Shown here piece after piece: positions 7,942-16,931 of a DNA stretch of 41,732 nucleotides (position 1 is the first letter of the stretch; each line of letters begins with the position of its first letter). Made by a program: the position numbers and the translations under genes. The stretch lies in the NCBI GenBank assembly GCA_012719655.1, contig JAAXZZ010000166.1:1-41732 (forward strand), given 5' to 3'. This stretch comes from Gammaproteobacteria bacterium (GTDB lineage Bacteria > Pseudomonadota > Gammaproteobacteria > Pseudomonadales > Pseudomonadaceae). The notes under the pieces are model-generated. The model was given only the letters and a program-made list of their open reading frames with translations. It had not been told where the DNA came from and searched no databases.

Positions 7942-8754
7942 TTAATCTTTAAATTCAGGGGCTTGCTTGCTCATGTGCGCCGCCATAGCAACACGTAAGT
8001 CTTCTGCCTGCAACATCGCAGCGTTCCACGTTGCAATATAATTGAGACCATCAGCCACCGTATGATCGCGCATATAACGGATCATTTCTTTGCTGCCCTG
8101 CACTGCAAGCGGCGATTTTTGTGCAATCGTGGCAGCAATCGTAAAGACCGCTTCCATCAAAGCCTCTTGATCAGCATAGGTGCTATTGACCAAACCAATA
8201 CGCTGCGCTTCATCGCCAAGTACGGTACGACCGGTATAGGCCATCTCACGCAACATGCCATCACCAATAATATGCGGCAGGCGTTGTAAGGTGCCGACAT
8301 CAGCGGTCATACCGACATCAATTTCTTTAATCGCAAACTGCGCATCAACAGTGCTGTAGCGCATATCGCAAGCACTGATTAAATCAATTGCGCCACCCAA
8401 GCAATAACCTTGAATCGCTGCCAATACGGGCTTAGTGCAATGATCAACAGCATTAAAGGAGGACTGTAACTCTTCAATTTTGCGTTTCAATGCGCGCGCA
8501 TTACGGCCGACTTCTTTGCCAAGCTGGCCACCGACTTGCGCCAGCAACATCAAATCAATACCGGAAGAAAAATGCTTACCGGCACCCGATAACACGACAA
8601 CGCGTACTTCAGGGGGTGCTTCAACCCAAGCAAAAATATCGCGAATCTCTGACCAAAAATCAGCATTCATCGCATTCAATTTTTCGGGACGATTGATTTG
8701 CACATGGGCAATTTTATCGCTTAACTCGACTTTAAACGCTTTGTATTCAGACAC
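7942..8754 (-). CDS. Crotonase family protein, delta(3,5)-delta(2,4)-dienoyl-CoA isomerase-like
   Basis: This 270-residue acyl-CoA enzyme has the crotonase fold (NRPEKLNAMN at 21-30, oxyanion-hole segments SSGIDL near 63-68 and GYCLGGAIDL near 116-125). It carries Asp124, Glu144 and Asp152 with the same spacing as the three acidic residues of rat dienoyl-CoA isomerase (Asp176, Glu196, Asp204), plus the stretch KEIDVGMTADVGTLQRLP. That points to isomerisation of dienoyl-CoA in breakdown of unsaturated fatty acids rather than hydration. The GTG start at 8754 has GGGGG seven bases upstream. It stands alone between fimL and the divergent nhaB. Often annotated simply as enoyl-CoA hydratase. Confidence 0.88.
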   Translation of the reverse strand: MSEYKAFKVELSDKIAHVQINRPEKLNAMNADFWSEIRDIFAWVEAPPEVRVVVLSGAGKHFSSGIDLMLLAQVGGQLGKEVGRNARALKRKIEELQSSFNAVDHCTKPVLAAIQGYCLGGAIDLISACDMRYSTVDAQFAIKEIDVGMTADVGTLQRLPHIIGDGMLREMAYTGRTVLGDEAQRIGLVNSTYADQEALMEAVFTIAATIAQKSPLAVQGSKEMIRYMRDHTVADGLNYIATWNAAMLQAEDLRVAMAAHMSKQAPEFKD

Positions 8755-8965
8755 AGTGATGCCCCCTAACCTCGATTGTTTTTATCAGTGCGGATCCATA
8801 TCTTTTTGTGCGACACACTATAGCAAGCCGTCAAAAAAAGTCGATAATGCCACACATCCTGACTTTTCTAGAGCCTAATCAAGTTTTACGCTGAAACTCT
8901 TTGAAACACTTGAAGTTTGCAACCCTGAAGCAGAGAGTATGCGCATCTTTTTCGGGGATAGAAAA

Positions 8966-10468
8966 ATGTCCAAATCTTTCGCTGTGGCCTTCGGGCGCAA
9001 CTTCTTAGGGCAGTCGCCCACCTGGTATAAACAAACCATTCTTTTCTTCTTAATTATCAACCCTTTAGTGTTTTTAAGCTTAGGCCCAGCAGTGGCTGGT
9101 TGGTTGTTGGTGGTCGAGTTTATCTTCACTTTAGCCATGGCGCTAAAATGCTACCCGCTACAACCCGGTGGCTTATTGGTGCTTGAGGCCATTCTAATGG
9201 GCTTGGCCACACCGGATGCTCTGTATGGCGAGCTGGTACATAACTTCCCCGTAATCTTACTGCTGATGTTTATGGTGGCTGGTATTTACTTTATGCAGGA
9301 TTTGCTGCTGGCGTTGTTTTCACAAATTCTGCTCAAAGTGAAATCTAAGCTGCTGCTGAGTCTGATGTTTTGTGCGCTAGCAGCCTTTCTCTCAGCGTTT
9401 CTTGATGCGTTAACTGTCACCGCCGTGATTATTAGCGTCGCCGTTGGCTTCTACTCGGTGTACCACAAAGTGGCTTCAGGCAAGAACCCACGTGAAGACA
9501 GCAACTACGGTTCTGACTCTGATGTGATTGAATTGCACCGCGAGCACCTTGAAGAGTTTCGCTCATTTTTACGCAGCTTATTGATGCATGCCGCAGTCGG
9601 TACAGCGCTAGGAGGTGTCTGTACCTTGGTCGGCGAGCCACAAAATCTGCTGATTGGTAAAGTCATGGATTGGGATTTCCTCACCTTTTTTAAACACATG
9701 GCTCCGATTTCATTGCCAGTGCTGGCGGCAGGTCTAGCTACCTGTGCGATTTTGGAACATTTTAGTTGGTTTGGTTATGGCGCCAAGCTGCCGAATACTG
9801 TGCGCAAAATCCTTGCCGACTTTGATCGTGAAGAACGCAAGCGCCGCACCAACTCACAAAAAGCCGCTTTAGTCGTACAAGCCATTTCTGCCGTTGTGCT
9901 GATCATTGTTTTGGCTTTTCAAGTGGCAGAAGTGGGTTTAATCGGTTTATTAATTATTGTTTTAATCACTTCGTTAAACGGCATCACCGACGAGCATCAT
10001 ATTGGTCGTGCGTTCCAAGATGCCTTGCCGTTTACCGCACTATTAGTAGTATTTTTCGCCGTGGTGGCGGTGATCCAAGAACAAAGTTTATTTACCCCGG
10101 TTATTGAGTATGTTTTAAGTATGCCGGTTGAGCAGCAGCCTTCAATGTTGTTTATTGCTAACGGCTTCTTATCAGCCATCAGTGATAATGTTTTTGTTGC
10201 AACTATTTACATTACTGAAGTTGAGAAAGCCTTCCAAGCGGGGCAAATGACGCAAGAGCATTTCGATCTACTGGCGATTGCAATCAATACCGGTACGAAT
10301 TTACCTAGCGTGGCGACACCTAATGGTCAAGCAGCGTTCTTGTTCTTACTGACCTCAGCGATTGCGCCATTGGTGCGTTTATCCTACGGCCGTATGGCCT
10401 ATATGGCGCTGCCCTACACTATTGTCATGAGCTTACTCGGCTGGTGGGGCATCACTCACTGGGCATAA
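8966..10468 (+). CDS. nhaB: Na+/H+ antiporter NhaB
   Basis: NhaB is an inner-membrane electrogenic antiporter that expels Na+ in exchange for H+. The 500-residue protein has many hydrophobic helices and family blocks easily matched to E. coli NhaB (513 residues): [70 protein letters not shown] and [21 protein letters not shown] at 8966 is preferred since GGGGA lies seven bases upstream and the protein then starts [15 protein letters not shown], as in the family; an ATG at 8939 is too early. Convergent with dnaQ and sharing a terminator with it. Confidence 0.96.
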   Translation: MSKSFAVAFGRNFLGQSPTWYKQTILFFLIINPLVFLSLGPAVAGWLLVVEFIFTLAMALKCYPLQPGGLLVLEAILMGLATPDALYGELVHNFPVILLLMFMVAGIYFMQDLLLALFSQILLKVKSKLLLSLMFCALAAFLSAFLDALTVTAVIISVAVGFYSVYHKVASGKNPREDSNYGSDSDVIELHREHLEEFRSFLRSLLMHAAVGTALGGVCTLVGEPQNLLIGKVMDWDFLTFFKHMAPISLPVLAAGLATCAILEHFSWFGYGAKLPNTVRKILADFDREERKRRTNSQKAALVVQAISAVVLIIVLAFQVAEVGLIGLLIIVLITSLNGITDEHHIGRAFQDALPFTALLVVFFAVVAVIQEQSLFTPVIEYVLSMPVEQQPSMLFIANGFLSAISDNVFVATIYITEVEKAFQAGQMTQEHFDLLAIAINTGTNLPSVATPNGQAAFLFLLTSAIAPLVRLSYGRMAYMALPYTIVMSLLGWWGITHWA

Positions 10469-10471
10469 AAA

Positions 10472-10505
10472 AACCGTGACAACTGATTGCTTAGTTGTCA
10501 CGGTT
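10472..10505. terminator. Bidirectional terminator between nhaB and dnaQ
   Basis: Perfect 13-base arms AACCGTGACAACT (10472-10484) and AGTTGTCACGGTT (10493-10505) with an eight-base loop. On the minus strand the stem is followed by seven T, giving a strong stop for dnaQ. On the plus strand the tail is GGTTT, weaker, for nhaB. Confidence 0.88.
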
Positions 10506-10524
10506 GGTTTAACGCCCTATCGGC

Positions 10525-11241
10525 TTACTCATCCCAGGCCAGTTCAATACCGCTGGCCTTTTTAATTCTCTGCAGAAACGCTTGGTGTGCCTCCAGCTCG
10601 GCTGCAGTTGCAGTGACCACAGACAAAGGAGCGCGATCCGCAGCAAGCCGACGTATTTTGCTAACACTGACAAAACCACCGCCGGCATCACCGCCATCCC
10701 CGGCCAATGACAGATTGGTTTGACCGCCGGTCATTGCTAAGTAAACTTCAGCAAGGATCTCAGCATCCAGCAAAGCGCCGTGTAGGTCACGTCCTGAGTT
10801 ATCCACACCATAGCGTTTGCATAAAGCATCGAGGTTGTTACGCTGACCTGGGTGACGCTCACGTGCCATCACCAAAGTGTCCAAAACAGTGCAATGCTCA
10901 GTCACATCTGCGCGATCCGTTTGTCCTAGCAAAGCAAACTCATTATTGATAAAGCCAATATCAAATGCCGCGTTATGAATCACCAGCTCTGCGCCTGCAA
11001 TAAACTCAAAAAACTCATCGGCAATATCTTTAAAACGTGGTTTGTCTTTTAGGTATTCATCGGTAATACCGTGAACTGCAATCGCCCCTTCATCAATAGT
11101 GCGATCAGGTTGCAAGTAAACATGGTAATGACGTCCCGTCGGTTGACGACCTTGCAGCTCAACACAACCAATTTCAATAATACGATGACCGTCGGTAACT
11201 GGCATTCCCGTGGTTTCAGTGTCTAAAACGACATATCTCAT
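10525..11241 (-). CDS. dnaQ: DNA polymerase III epsilon subunit (3'-5' proofreading exonuclease)
   Basis: Epsilon proofreads during replication within the polymerase III core. The 238 residues carry Exo I DTETTG (Asp7, Glu9), Exo [11 protein letters not shown] (Asp94) and Exo [12 protein letters not shown] (His154, Asp159), all catalytic residues present. A clamp-binding sequence QTNLSLA at about 174-180 matches the position of the E. coli beta-binding motif, and the C-terminal segment for binding alpha follows a Gly-rich linker. The ATG overlaps the rnhA stop by four bases (ATGA). In E. coli rnhA and dnaQ are divergent; here they are co-directional, as in Pseudomonas. Confidence 0.97.
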   Translation of the reverse strand: MRYVVLDTETTGMPVTDGHRIIEIGCVELQGRQPTGRHYHVYLQPDRTIDEGAIAVHGITDEYLKDKPRFKDIADEFFEFIAGAELVIHNAAFDIGFINNEFALLGQTDRADVTEHCTVLDTLVMARERHPGQRNNLDALCKRYGVDNSGRDLHGALLDAEILAEVYLAMTGGQTNLSLAGDGGDAGGGFVSVSKIRRLAADRAPLSVVTATAAELEAHQAFLQRIKKASGIELAWDE

Positions 11242-11678
11242 GTAAACAATTCCTCTACACCGCGGTTTGCCAACTGATCGGCACGTTCATTACCTGGATG
11301 GCCCGTATGGCCACGCACCCACTGCCATTCAATCTGATGCTTGGCCACTTGTTCATCCAGCTGCTGCCATAAATCGACATTTTTTACCGGCTGTTTGGCT
11401 GCCGTTTTCCAATTGCGTTTTTTCCAGTTGGGCATCCACTCTTGAATACCCTGCATGACATATTTGGAGTCTGTCACTAAGCGCACTGCGCAAGGTTTTT
11501 TCAGCTCAGCCAAACCTCGAATCGCCGCCGTGAGTTCCATACGATTATTGGTAGTCTCGCGCTCACCACCCCACAACTCTAATTCTTTACCTTTATAAAC
11601 CAACAATGCACCCCAGCCGCCAGGGCCGGGATTACCTTTACAGGCACCGTCAGTAAAAATATCCACTTTATCTGTCAT
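11238..11678 (-). CDS. rnhA: Ribonuclease HI
   Basis: RNase HI removes the RNA strand of RNA-DNA hybrids in the cytoplasm. With the start at 11678 the protein is 146 residues, and the catalytic residues fall at Asp10, Glu48, Asp70, His124 and Asp134, the same numbers as in the E. coli enzyme. That, plus the usual length, decides the start over a reading 16 codons longer. The gene begins 11 bases inside the 3' end of the methyltransferase gene and ends overlapping dnaQ, so the three are one operon. Confidence 0.97.
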   Translation of the reverse strand: MTDKVDIFTDGACKGNPGPGGWGALLVYKGKELELWGGERETTNNRMELTAAIRGLAELKKPCAVRLVTDSKYVMQGIQEWMPNWKKRNWKTAAKQPVKNVDLWQQLDEQVAKHQIEWQWVRGHTGHPGNERADQLANRGVEELFT

Positions 11679-12450
11679 GTTCTTCGCTATGTTTAAAGTT
11701 ACTTTGATGTGTTGTCTGCGCGGCAACCACGCTGGGCTGCAGTTTTTGCACTTTTAATTTTGAAGATTGTACGTGCGGATGCACACCATGCACCATTTTA
11801 CGGGCAACTAACATGTAACAGCCACCTAAAGGCGCTTTTTTTGCGGCCGCGTAGCGCTCAAGCCAGGACAATTTATTTTGCACGGCCGAACTGGTAAATA
11901 AAGGCTGGTAAGCAGCAAAACTGCGCCTCTCTAAACTAAAGCCCAGCACCGCCAACCAATCTGTAATGCGCGCAGGTGGTAAACAATAAGCATGTTTCCA
12001 AACACTGCGGGTGAAGTAACGGTAAATACCAAACAAGCTCCATGGATGCGCACCAACAATCAGCAGGTGTCCGCCTGGGCGTACGCAGTGTGCTGCTTCG
12101 CGCAACAATGCATGGGGAGACTGGGCAAAATCCAGACTATGCTGCAACACCACCACATCAACCGCCTCGGCAGCAATTGGCCAGCGATCCTCAAGGCAAT
12201 GCATCTCCACAGCCAAACTGCGATCACCGATGCTGACTTGATGACGAATACTTGGCGTTGCAATCATGCCAGCAGGCGGATTATAAAACAGCACAAAACT
12301 GCCAAAATGCCGAGCCAACTGTGCTTGCAACAGCTCATGCTCCATGCTACCAAGCAAGCGCCCTTTACCGGTTAAAAACCACTGCGCAACCGAGCCCGCT
12401 AGTGCTTTACGTGAGCGCGTGAGAAGCCCAGAAAAACCTTGTAATGCCAT
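11668..12450 (-). CDS. Class I SAM-dependent methyltransferase-like protein
   Basis: This 260-residue protein, the equivalent of PA1814 by position, has a methyltransferase type 11-like core: an acidic strand ([15 protein letters not shown], about 93-107), a following [17 protein letters not shown] stretch typical of post-motif III, and a later GCYMLVARK strand. The glycine-rich SAM loop is not obvious: the usual GxGxG is replaced, so SAM binding is uncertain. The last 35 residues or so are polar and look disordered. Substrate unknown. It is first in the operon with rnhA and dnaQ and overlaps rnhA by 11 bases. Confidence 0.8.
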   Translation of the reverse strand: MALQGFSGLLTRSRKALAGSVAQWFLTGKGRLLGSMEHELLQAQLARHFGSFVLFYNPPAGMIATPSIRHQVSIGDRSLAVEMHCLEDRWPIAAEAVDVVVLQHSLDFAQSPHALLREAAHCVRPGGHLLIVGAHPWSLFGIYRYFTRSVWKHAYCLPPARITDWLAVLGFSLERRSFAAYQPLFTSSAVQNKLSWLERYAAAKKAPLGGCYMLVARKMVHGVHPHVQSSKLKVQKLQPSVVAAQTTHQSNFKHSEEHDR

Positions 12451-12468
12451 ACTCTTTGTCCACCTATG

Positions 12469-12499
12469 TTGACCCTGACTGAGAAAAGCACAGTGTCAA
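12469..12499. repeat. Inverted repeat between the divergent methyltransferase and gloB genes
   Basis: TTGACCCTG (12469-12477) and CAGTGTCAA (12491-12499) are 9-base inverted arms with one mismatch and a 13-base centre. Each arm also resembles a -35 element. I found no good -10 at 16-18 bases on either strand. It may be an operator. Confidence 0.35.
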
Positions 12500-12538
12500 A
12501 CGTGCTAAGCTGTGCTAAATGCTGCTTAGGAACTTGCC

Positions 12539-13321
12539 ATGCTGACCTTTACCGCTTTACCTGCATTTAACGATAACTATATTTGGCTGCTGCAAAACGC
12601 CGACACACTGCGTTGTGCGGTGGTGGATCCGGGCGATGCGCAGCCAGTGCTCGATTGGTTAGCCGCCAACCAACAGTGGCAATTGCCCGACATTCTAATC
12701 ACCCACCACCACCATGACCATGTCGGCGGTGTCAACCAACTCAAACAAGCGACTCAAGCCAAAGTAACCGGACCTGCTGGTGAAAAAATACCTGGTATAG
12801 ATGTGGCCGTCGACGAAGGTTCGCACATCGAATTACTGGGTCATACCGTACAGGTTTTTGCCGTGCCGGGACATACACTGGGCCACGTTGTTTATTTTTC
12901 TGACGACACCCCTAATGCACCTTGGCTGCTCAGTGGTGACACTTTATTTGCTGGCGGTTGTGGTCGCATCTTCGAGGGCAGCGCTGAACAAATGTATGCC
13001 TCTTTAAGCAAGCTTGCTAAGCTACCCGATACAACATTAGTGTATTGCACCCACGAATACACATTAAGCAATCTATTGTTTGCGGTGGCTGTCGAGCCTG
13101 GCAATGCAGAGCTCGCTAAACGCTTGTTGAAAGTTAAGCAATTACGCGAGCAGCAACTGATCACCCTACCCAGCAACATCGCCCTAGAAAAAGCCAGCAA
13201 CCCTTTTCTACGCTGTCTTGAGCCTGCAATCAAGGATGCTGCAGAGCAAAAAGCAAAAAAAACTCTGCCTACAGCTAGCGCCGTTTTTGCCGTTTTACGC
13301 TCATGGAAAGATACATTTTAA
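12539..13321 (+). CDS. gloB: Hydroxyacylglutathione hydrolase (glyoxalase II)
   Basis: Glyoxalase II hydrolyses S-D-lactoylglutathione to D-lactate and glutathione, the second step of methylglyoxal detoxification in the cytoplasm. The 260-residue protein has the metallo-beta-lactamase metal motif THHHHDH at 55-61 and the further metal ligands His112, Asp134 and His172. The C-terminal substrate-binding domain is present ([12 protein letters not shown]). The ATG follows GAACTTGCC without a strong ribosome site. It is divergent from the methyltransferase and upstream of mltD, as in Pseudomonas. Confidence 0.96.
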   Translation: MLTFTALPAFNDNYIWLLQNADTLRCAVVDPGDAQPVLDWLAANQQWQLPDILITHHHHDHVGGVNQLKQATQAKVTGPAGEKIPGIDVAVDEGSHIELLGHTVQVFAVPGHTLGHVVYFSDDTPNAPWLLSGDTLFAGGCGRIFEGSAEQMYASLSKLAKLPDTTLVYCTHEYTLSNLLFAVAVEPGNAELAKRLLKVKQLREQQLITLPSNIALEKASNPFLRCLEPAIKDAAEQKAKKTLPTASAVFAVLRSWKDTF

Positions 13322-13344
13322 CTTCACATAATTGACCAATGAAC

Positions 13345-13373
13345 TTGACCCTGACAGTTGAGCTTCCTAGAAT
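13345..13373 (+). promoter_or_regulatory. Sigma-70 promoter for mltD
   Basis: TTGACC (13345-13350), a 17-base spacer and TAGAAT (13368-13373), each 5/6 to consensus. The predicted start is near 13380, about 25 bases before the mltD ATG. It lies in the 83-base gap after gloB, so mltD has its own promoter. Confidence 0.65.
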
Positions 13374-13404
13374 CGCGCAAACTTTTTGAAAAGCATATTA
13401 ATTG

Positions 13405-14973
13405 ATGCCTGTTATTTGCCGAACTAAACTACAGACAAGTCAGCCTATTCGTCGCCCTATTGCGTTAGCAATCATGGCGCTGCTAGTGGCAATAAGCTCA
13501 GGCTGCCAGACCTTTAATGGCTCAACTGACGATTCATCCCAAGCATCCAATCAACACCACAATAGTAAAGCTGGCTTTAGTGTTGGTCTTGAAAAGAACC
13601 CTAGCTGGGTTAATGATGTTGATACCAATCAGGATACTGATGCTTGGCAGCGCATTCGCCAAGGCTTTCAGCTGCAAGATCACTTAGATAATCCACGCAT
13701 TGACCATCAGCGTTTGTGGTTTGCTAGCCGCGGCCGCTCAATTGAAATTATCTCAGAGCGCAGCAACCCTTATCTCTTTTATATTATTGAAAGCTTAGAA
13801 GCACGCAATATGCCGCTCGAATTAGCGCTGCTGCCAATGATTGAAAGCGCCTATGATCCACTGGCTTATTCACGCTCACATGCTTCAGGCTTATGGCAGT
13901 TTATTCCATCGACTGGCCGTCACTTTAAACTGACACAAACCCATTGGTACGATGCCCGCCGCGATATTTTGGCCTCCACTGAAGCGGCACTAACCTACCT
14001 TGAATACCTTCACACGATGTTTGATGGTGACTGGTTATTGGCTTTAGCCGCCTATAACGCCGGCGAAGGTACTGTTGGCCGCGCGATTAAACGTAATATT
14101 GAGCGCGGCTTACCAACTGATTACTGGAATCTGAATCTACCTGAAGAAACCCAAGCCTATGTGCCAAAATTATTGGCCGTCGCGCAAATCATTAACACCC
14201 CTGAAGCCTACGGTATCAATCTTAGTCCGGTCGCCAATGAGCCCTACTTCACTCAGATTCCATTGAAACAACAAATGGACCTTTCACATTTAGCTAAGCT
14301 GGCCAAAGTAGAAGAAGATCATCTGCTAAAACTCAACCCCGCCTACACACAAGGTATTACTTTTGGTGGGCCAAAGCATTTACTGGTCCCCACTGAAAGT
14401 GCTGAGTTACTGGCTGCTAAACTGGCAATAATGAAACCCAGTGATATCGTGCAATGGCAACAATACACCGTGCGCGCTGGCGACAACTTGTCAGCCATTG
14501 CCAATCGCCACTTTGTCACCACAGGCTTAATTAAAGACATCAATCAACTGCCCAACGACCACTTGCGCATTGGCCAAATGCTCAACATCCCGAAAAGCCC
14601 AAGCGATGCCGCTGGCAACTTAGCCCAATACGCTCGCCCAGATGCAGCAAGCCCAAGCCGCCGCTACACAGTGCGCAAAGGCGATACTCTTTCACGCATT
14701 GCCGCGCAACATAAAGTCTCAGTGACAGATCTTAAACGCTGGAATAACTTGTCATCCAATGCGCTCAAAATAGGTCAAAACCTCAGTTTAACGGCCAACA
14801 GCAACCCGACTGTTCATCGAACCGCAGCGGCTACTTTGTATAAGGTGCGTGCCGGCGACTCACTGTATGGCATTGCCAAGCGCCATAAGGTCAGTTTAAA
14901 ACAACTACAAAACTGGAACCCCAAAATTAGTACAGCGCTAAAACCTGGACAAACCCTCGCACTCTACCTATAA
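13405..14973 (+). CDS. mltD: Membrane-bound lytic murein transglycosylase D with three LysM repeats
   Basis: MltD cleaves the glycan strands of peptidoglycan from the inner face of the outer membrane. The N-terminus is a lipoprotein signal with a hydrophobic stretch and Cys34 after ISSG (the -3 position is Ser, slightly off the usual lipobox). The SLT domain has the catalytic Glu147 in LLPMIESAYDP, followed by SGLWQFIPSTGR and LAAYNAGEG. Three LysM repeats follow, beginning YTVRAGDNLS, YTVRKGDTLS and YKVRAGDSLY. Full length at 522 residues. ATG at 13405 is taken over a TTG one codon earlier; the ribosome site is weak either way. Confidence 0.95.
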   Translation: MPVICRTKLQTSQPIRRPIALAIMALLVAISSGCQTFNGSTDDSSQASNQHHNSKAGFSVGLEKNPSWVNDVDTNQDTDAWQRIRQGFQLQDHLDNPRIDHQRLWFASRGRSIEIISERSNPYLFYIIESLEARNMPLELALLPMIESAYDPLAYSRSHASGLWQFIPSTGRHFKLTQTHWYDARRDILASTEAALTYLEYLHTMFDGDWLLALAAYNAGEGTVGRAIKRNIERGLPTDYWNLNLPEETQAYVPKLLAVAQIINTPEAYGINLSPVANEPYFTQIPLKQQMDLSHLAKLAKVEEDHLLKLNPAYTQGITFGGPKHLLVPTESAELLAAKLAIMKPSDIVQWQQYTVRAGDNLSAIANRHFVTTGLIKDINQLPNDHLRIGQMLNIPKSPSDAAGNLAQYARPDAASPSRRYTVRKGDTLSRIAAQHKVSVTDLKRWNNLSSNALKIGQNLSLTANSNPTVHRTAAATLYKVRAGDSLYGIAKRHKVSLKQLQNWNPKISTALKPGQTLALYL

Positions 14974-15104
14974 AAGACTTGCCCCGTTAGTTGAGCCCGA
15001 TAGTGCCAATGAACCTTAGTGTCTTGATGAATGTATGACGCTGCGCCAGCCGATCAAGTAGACTGTGGATATTGAGTGCCTGTTTTTTATGGATTGTGTG
15101 TCTT

Positions 15105-16931
15105 ATGCGCGTGTTTCTTTTTTTCATTGCTGCTGTGCTTTTTAGCCCATCCATCTATGCCAGCTTAGTCACCAAACACGGCTATGCTCAGTTTGAACAA
15201 CTTAAATATGACGCACAATTCACTCATTTTGACTGGGTCAATCCGCACGCGCCCAAAGGTGGCAGCGTACGCTTAATGGCGTTCGGCACCTTTGATACCC
15301 TCAACCCCTACACCTTAAAAGGCACCAGCCCCATCAGTACAGCTGATTTTGCCAGCTATGGCATCAGTGAGCTGAACGAGCCTTTAATGGTTGGCAATGG
15401 TCAATACGACCCGTCCGGTGATGAAGCAGCCAGTGCCTACGGTCTAATCGCCGAAACAGTGCAATACAATGCCAGCCGCAGCTGGGTGGTGTTCAACTTA
15501 CGTAAAGAAGCCCGCTTCCATGATGGCACGCCCATTACAGCAACAGATGTGGCGTTTTCTTACCGTACCTTATTAAAGCAAGGCCACCCACAATACCGTA
15601 CCTACCTGCAAGAGGTGGCGCGGGTCGACATCCTCAGCAGCCATCGTATTCGCTTTGTTTTTAAGCGCGTCGGTAATCCATTGTTGATTTTACGCATGGG
15701 CGACTTACCCGTGCTGCCTGAGCATTACTGGCGTGATCAAGATTTTAGCCAAACCACCTTTAAAGCACCGCTGGGCAGTGGCCCTTATAAAATCACCGAA
15801 GTCAAACCTGGCCGCGCTTTAGTCTTTGAACGGGTTAAGGACTGGTGGGGGAAAGATCTGCCGGTAAACCGCGGCAAATACAATTTTGATAAAGTCTATG
15901 TCGATTTTTATCGTGACAAACATGTTGCTTTTGAAGCCTTTAAAGTTGGCAGCTTTGATTTTTATATTGAGCATCAAGCAAAGAACTGGGCCAATAACTA
16001 TCGCTTTCCTGACATCGCCAAAGGCCGTGTGATTCGTGCTGAAATCGCTCACAAGCTCCCTACGCAAACCCAAGCTTTGTTTATTAATACACGTCGCGCG
16101 CCGTTTCAAGACCGTGACACCCGCGAAGCCTTAACTTTATTATTTGATTTTGAATGGGCGAATAAGACCCTATTTAATAATGCCTATCAACGTGCCAACA
16201 GTTATTATCCCAACAGTGATTTTTCCGCTCGCGATACACCTAAAGGAGCAGAATGGCTGCTGTTATCAAAATGGCGCGAGCAACTACCCCCTGAGTTGTT
16301 TTTACAACCCTTTACCTTAGAGCCCACTGAAGGCCGTGGTATTCCCCGTGAGACTTTGCGCAAAGCCCTAGGTTTATTGGCTAAAGCTGGCTGGAAAAGC
16401 AGCGCCAGCGGGATGAAAAACAAACATGGCCAAGTTCTTGAACTGGAAATACTTTTGGTTAATCCAAGCTTAGAACGCATTTTGCAAGCCTATATCAAGA
16501 CACTCAACGAGGTTGGCATCAACGCCCGCATGCGCACTGTTGATCGTGCTCAATTTAAGCAGCGCTTGGATAACTTTGACTTTGATTTGACCTTATTAAC
16601 CTTGCCACAAACGCTGAGCCCTGGCCTTGAACAATGGCAGTATTTCCACTCGTCACAAGCAATGGTAAAAGGCAGCAAGAACTACGCAGGAATTAACAGT
16701 CCAGTGATTGATGAACTGCTGGATCATTTACTCAATGCAAAAACCTATAATGAACAACGCACTGCAGCCCGCGCGCTCGACCGTACCTTGTTGTGGAACT
16801 ACTACAGTATTCCCAACTGGTATATTAGCCACCACCGTATTGCGTACCAAAACCGTTTTGAATTTGTGCGCATTCCACCTTACACCTTGGGCTTGCGTGC
16901 TTGGTGGTTAAAACCTTCGGAGATCAAATAA
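15105..16931 (+). CDS. Periplasmic oligopeptide-type binding protein of the Yej transporter, first paralogue
   Basis: This family 5 extracellular solute-binding protein has about 608 residues and is a YejA-type peptide receptor. The signal peptide MRVFLFFIAAVLFSPSIYA is followed by the mature domain. The family stretch FTHFDWVNPHAPKGG and the later [17 protein letters not shown] are near-identical to those in the next gene. ATG at 15105 is chosen because it begins the signal peptide; a TTG 11 codons earlier only adds a hydrophobic extension. Its stop overlaps the next start (TAATG), so the two are translationally coupled. Substrates are probably peptides, by analogy to E. coli YejABEF (microcin C uptake). 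Confidence 0.92.
   Translation: MRVFLFFIAAVLFSPSIYASLVTKHGYAQFEQLKYDAQFTHFDWVNPHAPKGGSVRLMAFGTFDTLNPYTLKGTSPISTADFASYGISELNEPLMVGNGQYDPSGDEAASAYGLIAETVQYNASRSWVVFNLRKEARFHDGTPITATDVAFSYRTLLKQGHPQYRTYLQEVARVDILSSHRIRFVFKRVGNPLLILRMGDLPVLPEHYWRDQDFSQTTFKAPLGSGPYKITEVKPGRALVFERVKDWWGKDLPVNRGKYNFDKVYVDFYRDKHVAFEAFKVGSFDFYIEHQAKNWANNYRFPDIAKGRVIRAEIAHKLPTQTQALFINTRRAPFQDRDTREALTLLFDFEWANKTLFNNAYQRANSYYPNSDFSARDTPKGAEWLLLSKWREQLPPELFLQPFTLEPTEGRGIPRETLRKALGLLAKAGWKSSASGMKNKHGQVLELEILLVNPSLERILQAYIKTLNEVGINARMRTVDRAQFKQRLDNFDFDLTLLTLPQTLSPGLEQWQYFHSSQAMVKGSKNYAGINSPVIDELLDHLLNAKTYNEQRTAARALDRTLLWNYYSIPNWYISHHRIAYQNRFEFVRIPPYTLGLRAWWLKPSEIK

Noticed and set aside
12469..12499. TTGACC and TTGACA arms as ordinary -35 elements for gloB and the methyltransferase
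   Set aside because: No acceptable -10 occurs at 16-18 bases on either strand, so they are listed only as an inverted repeat.
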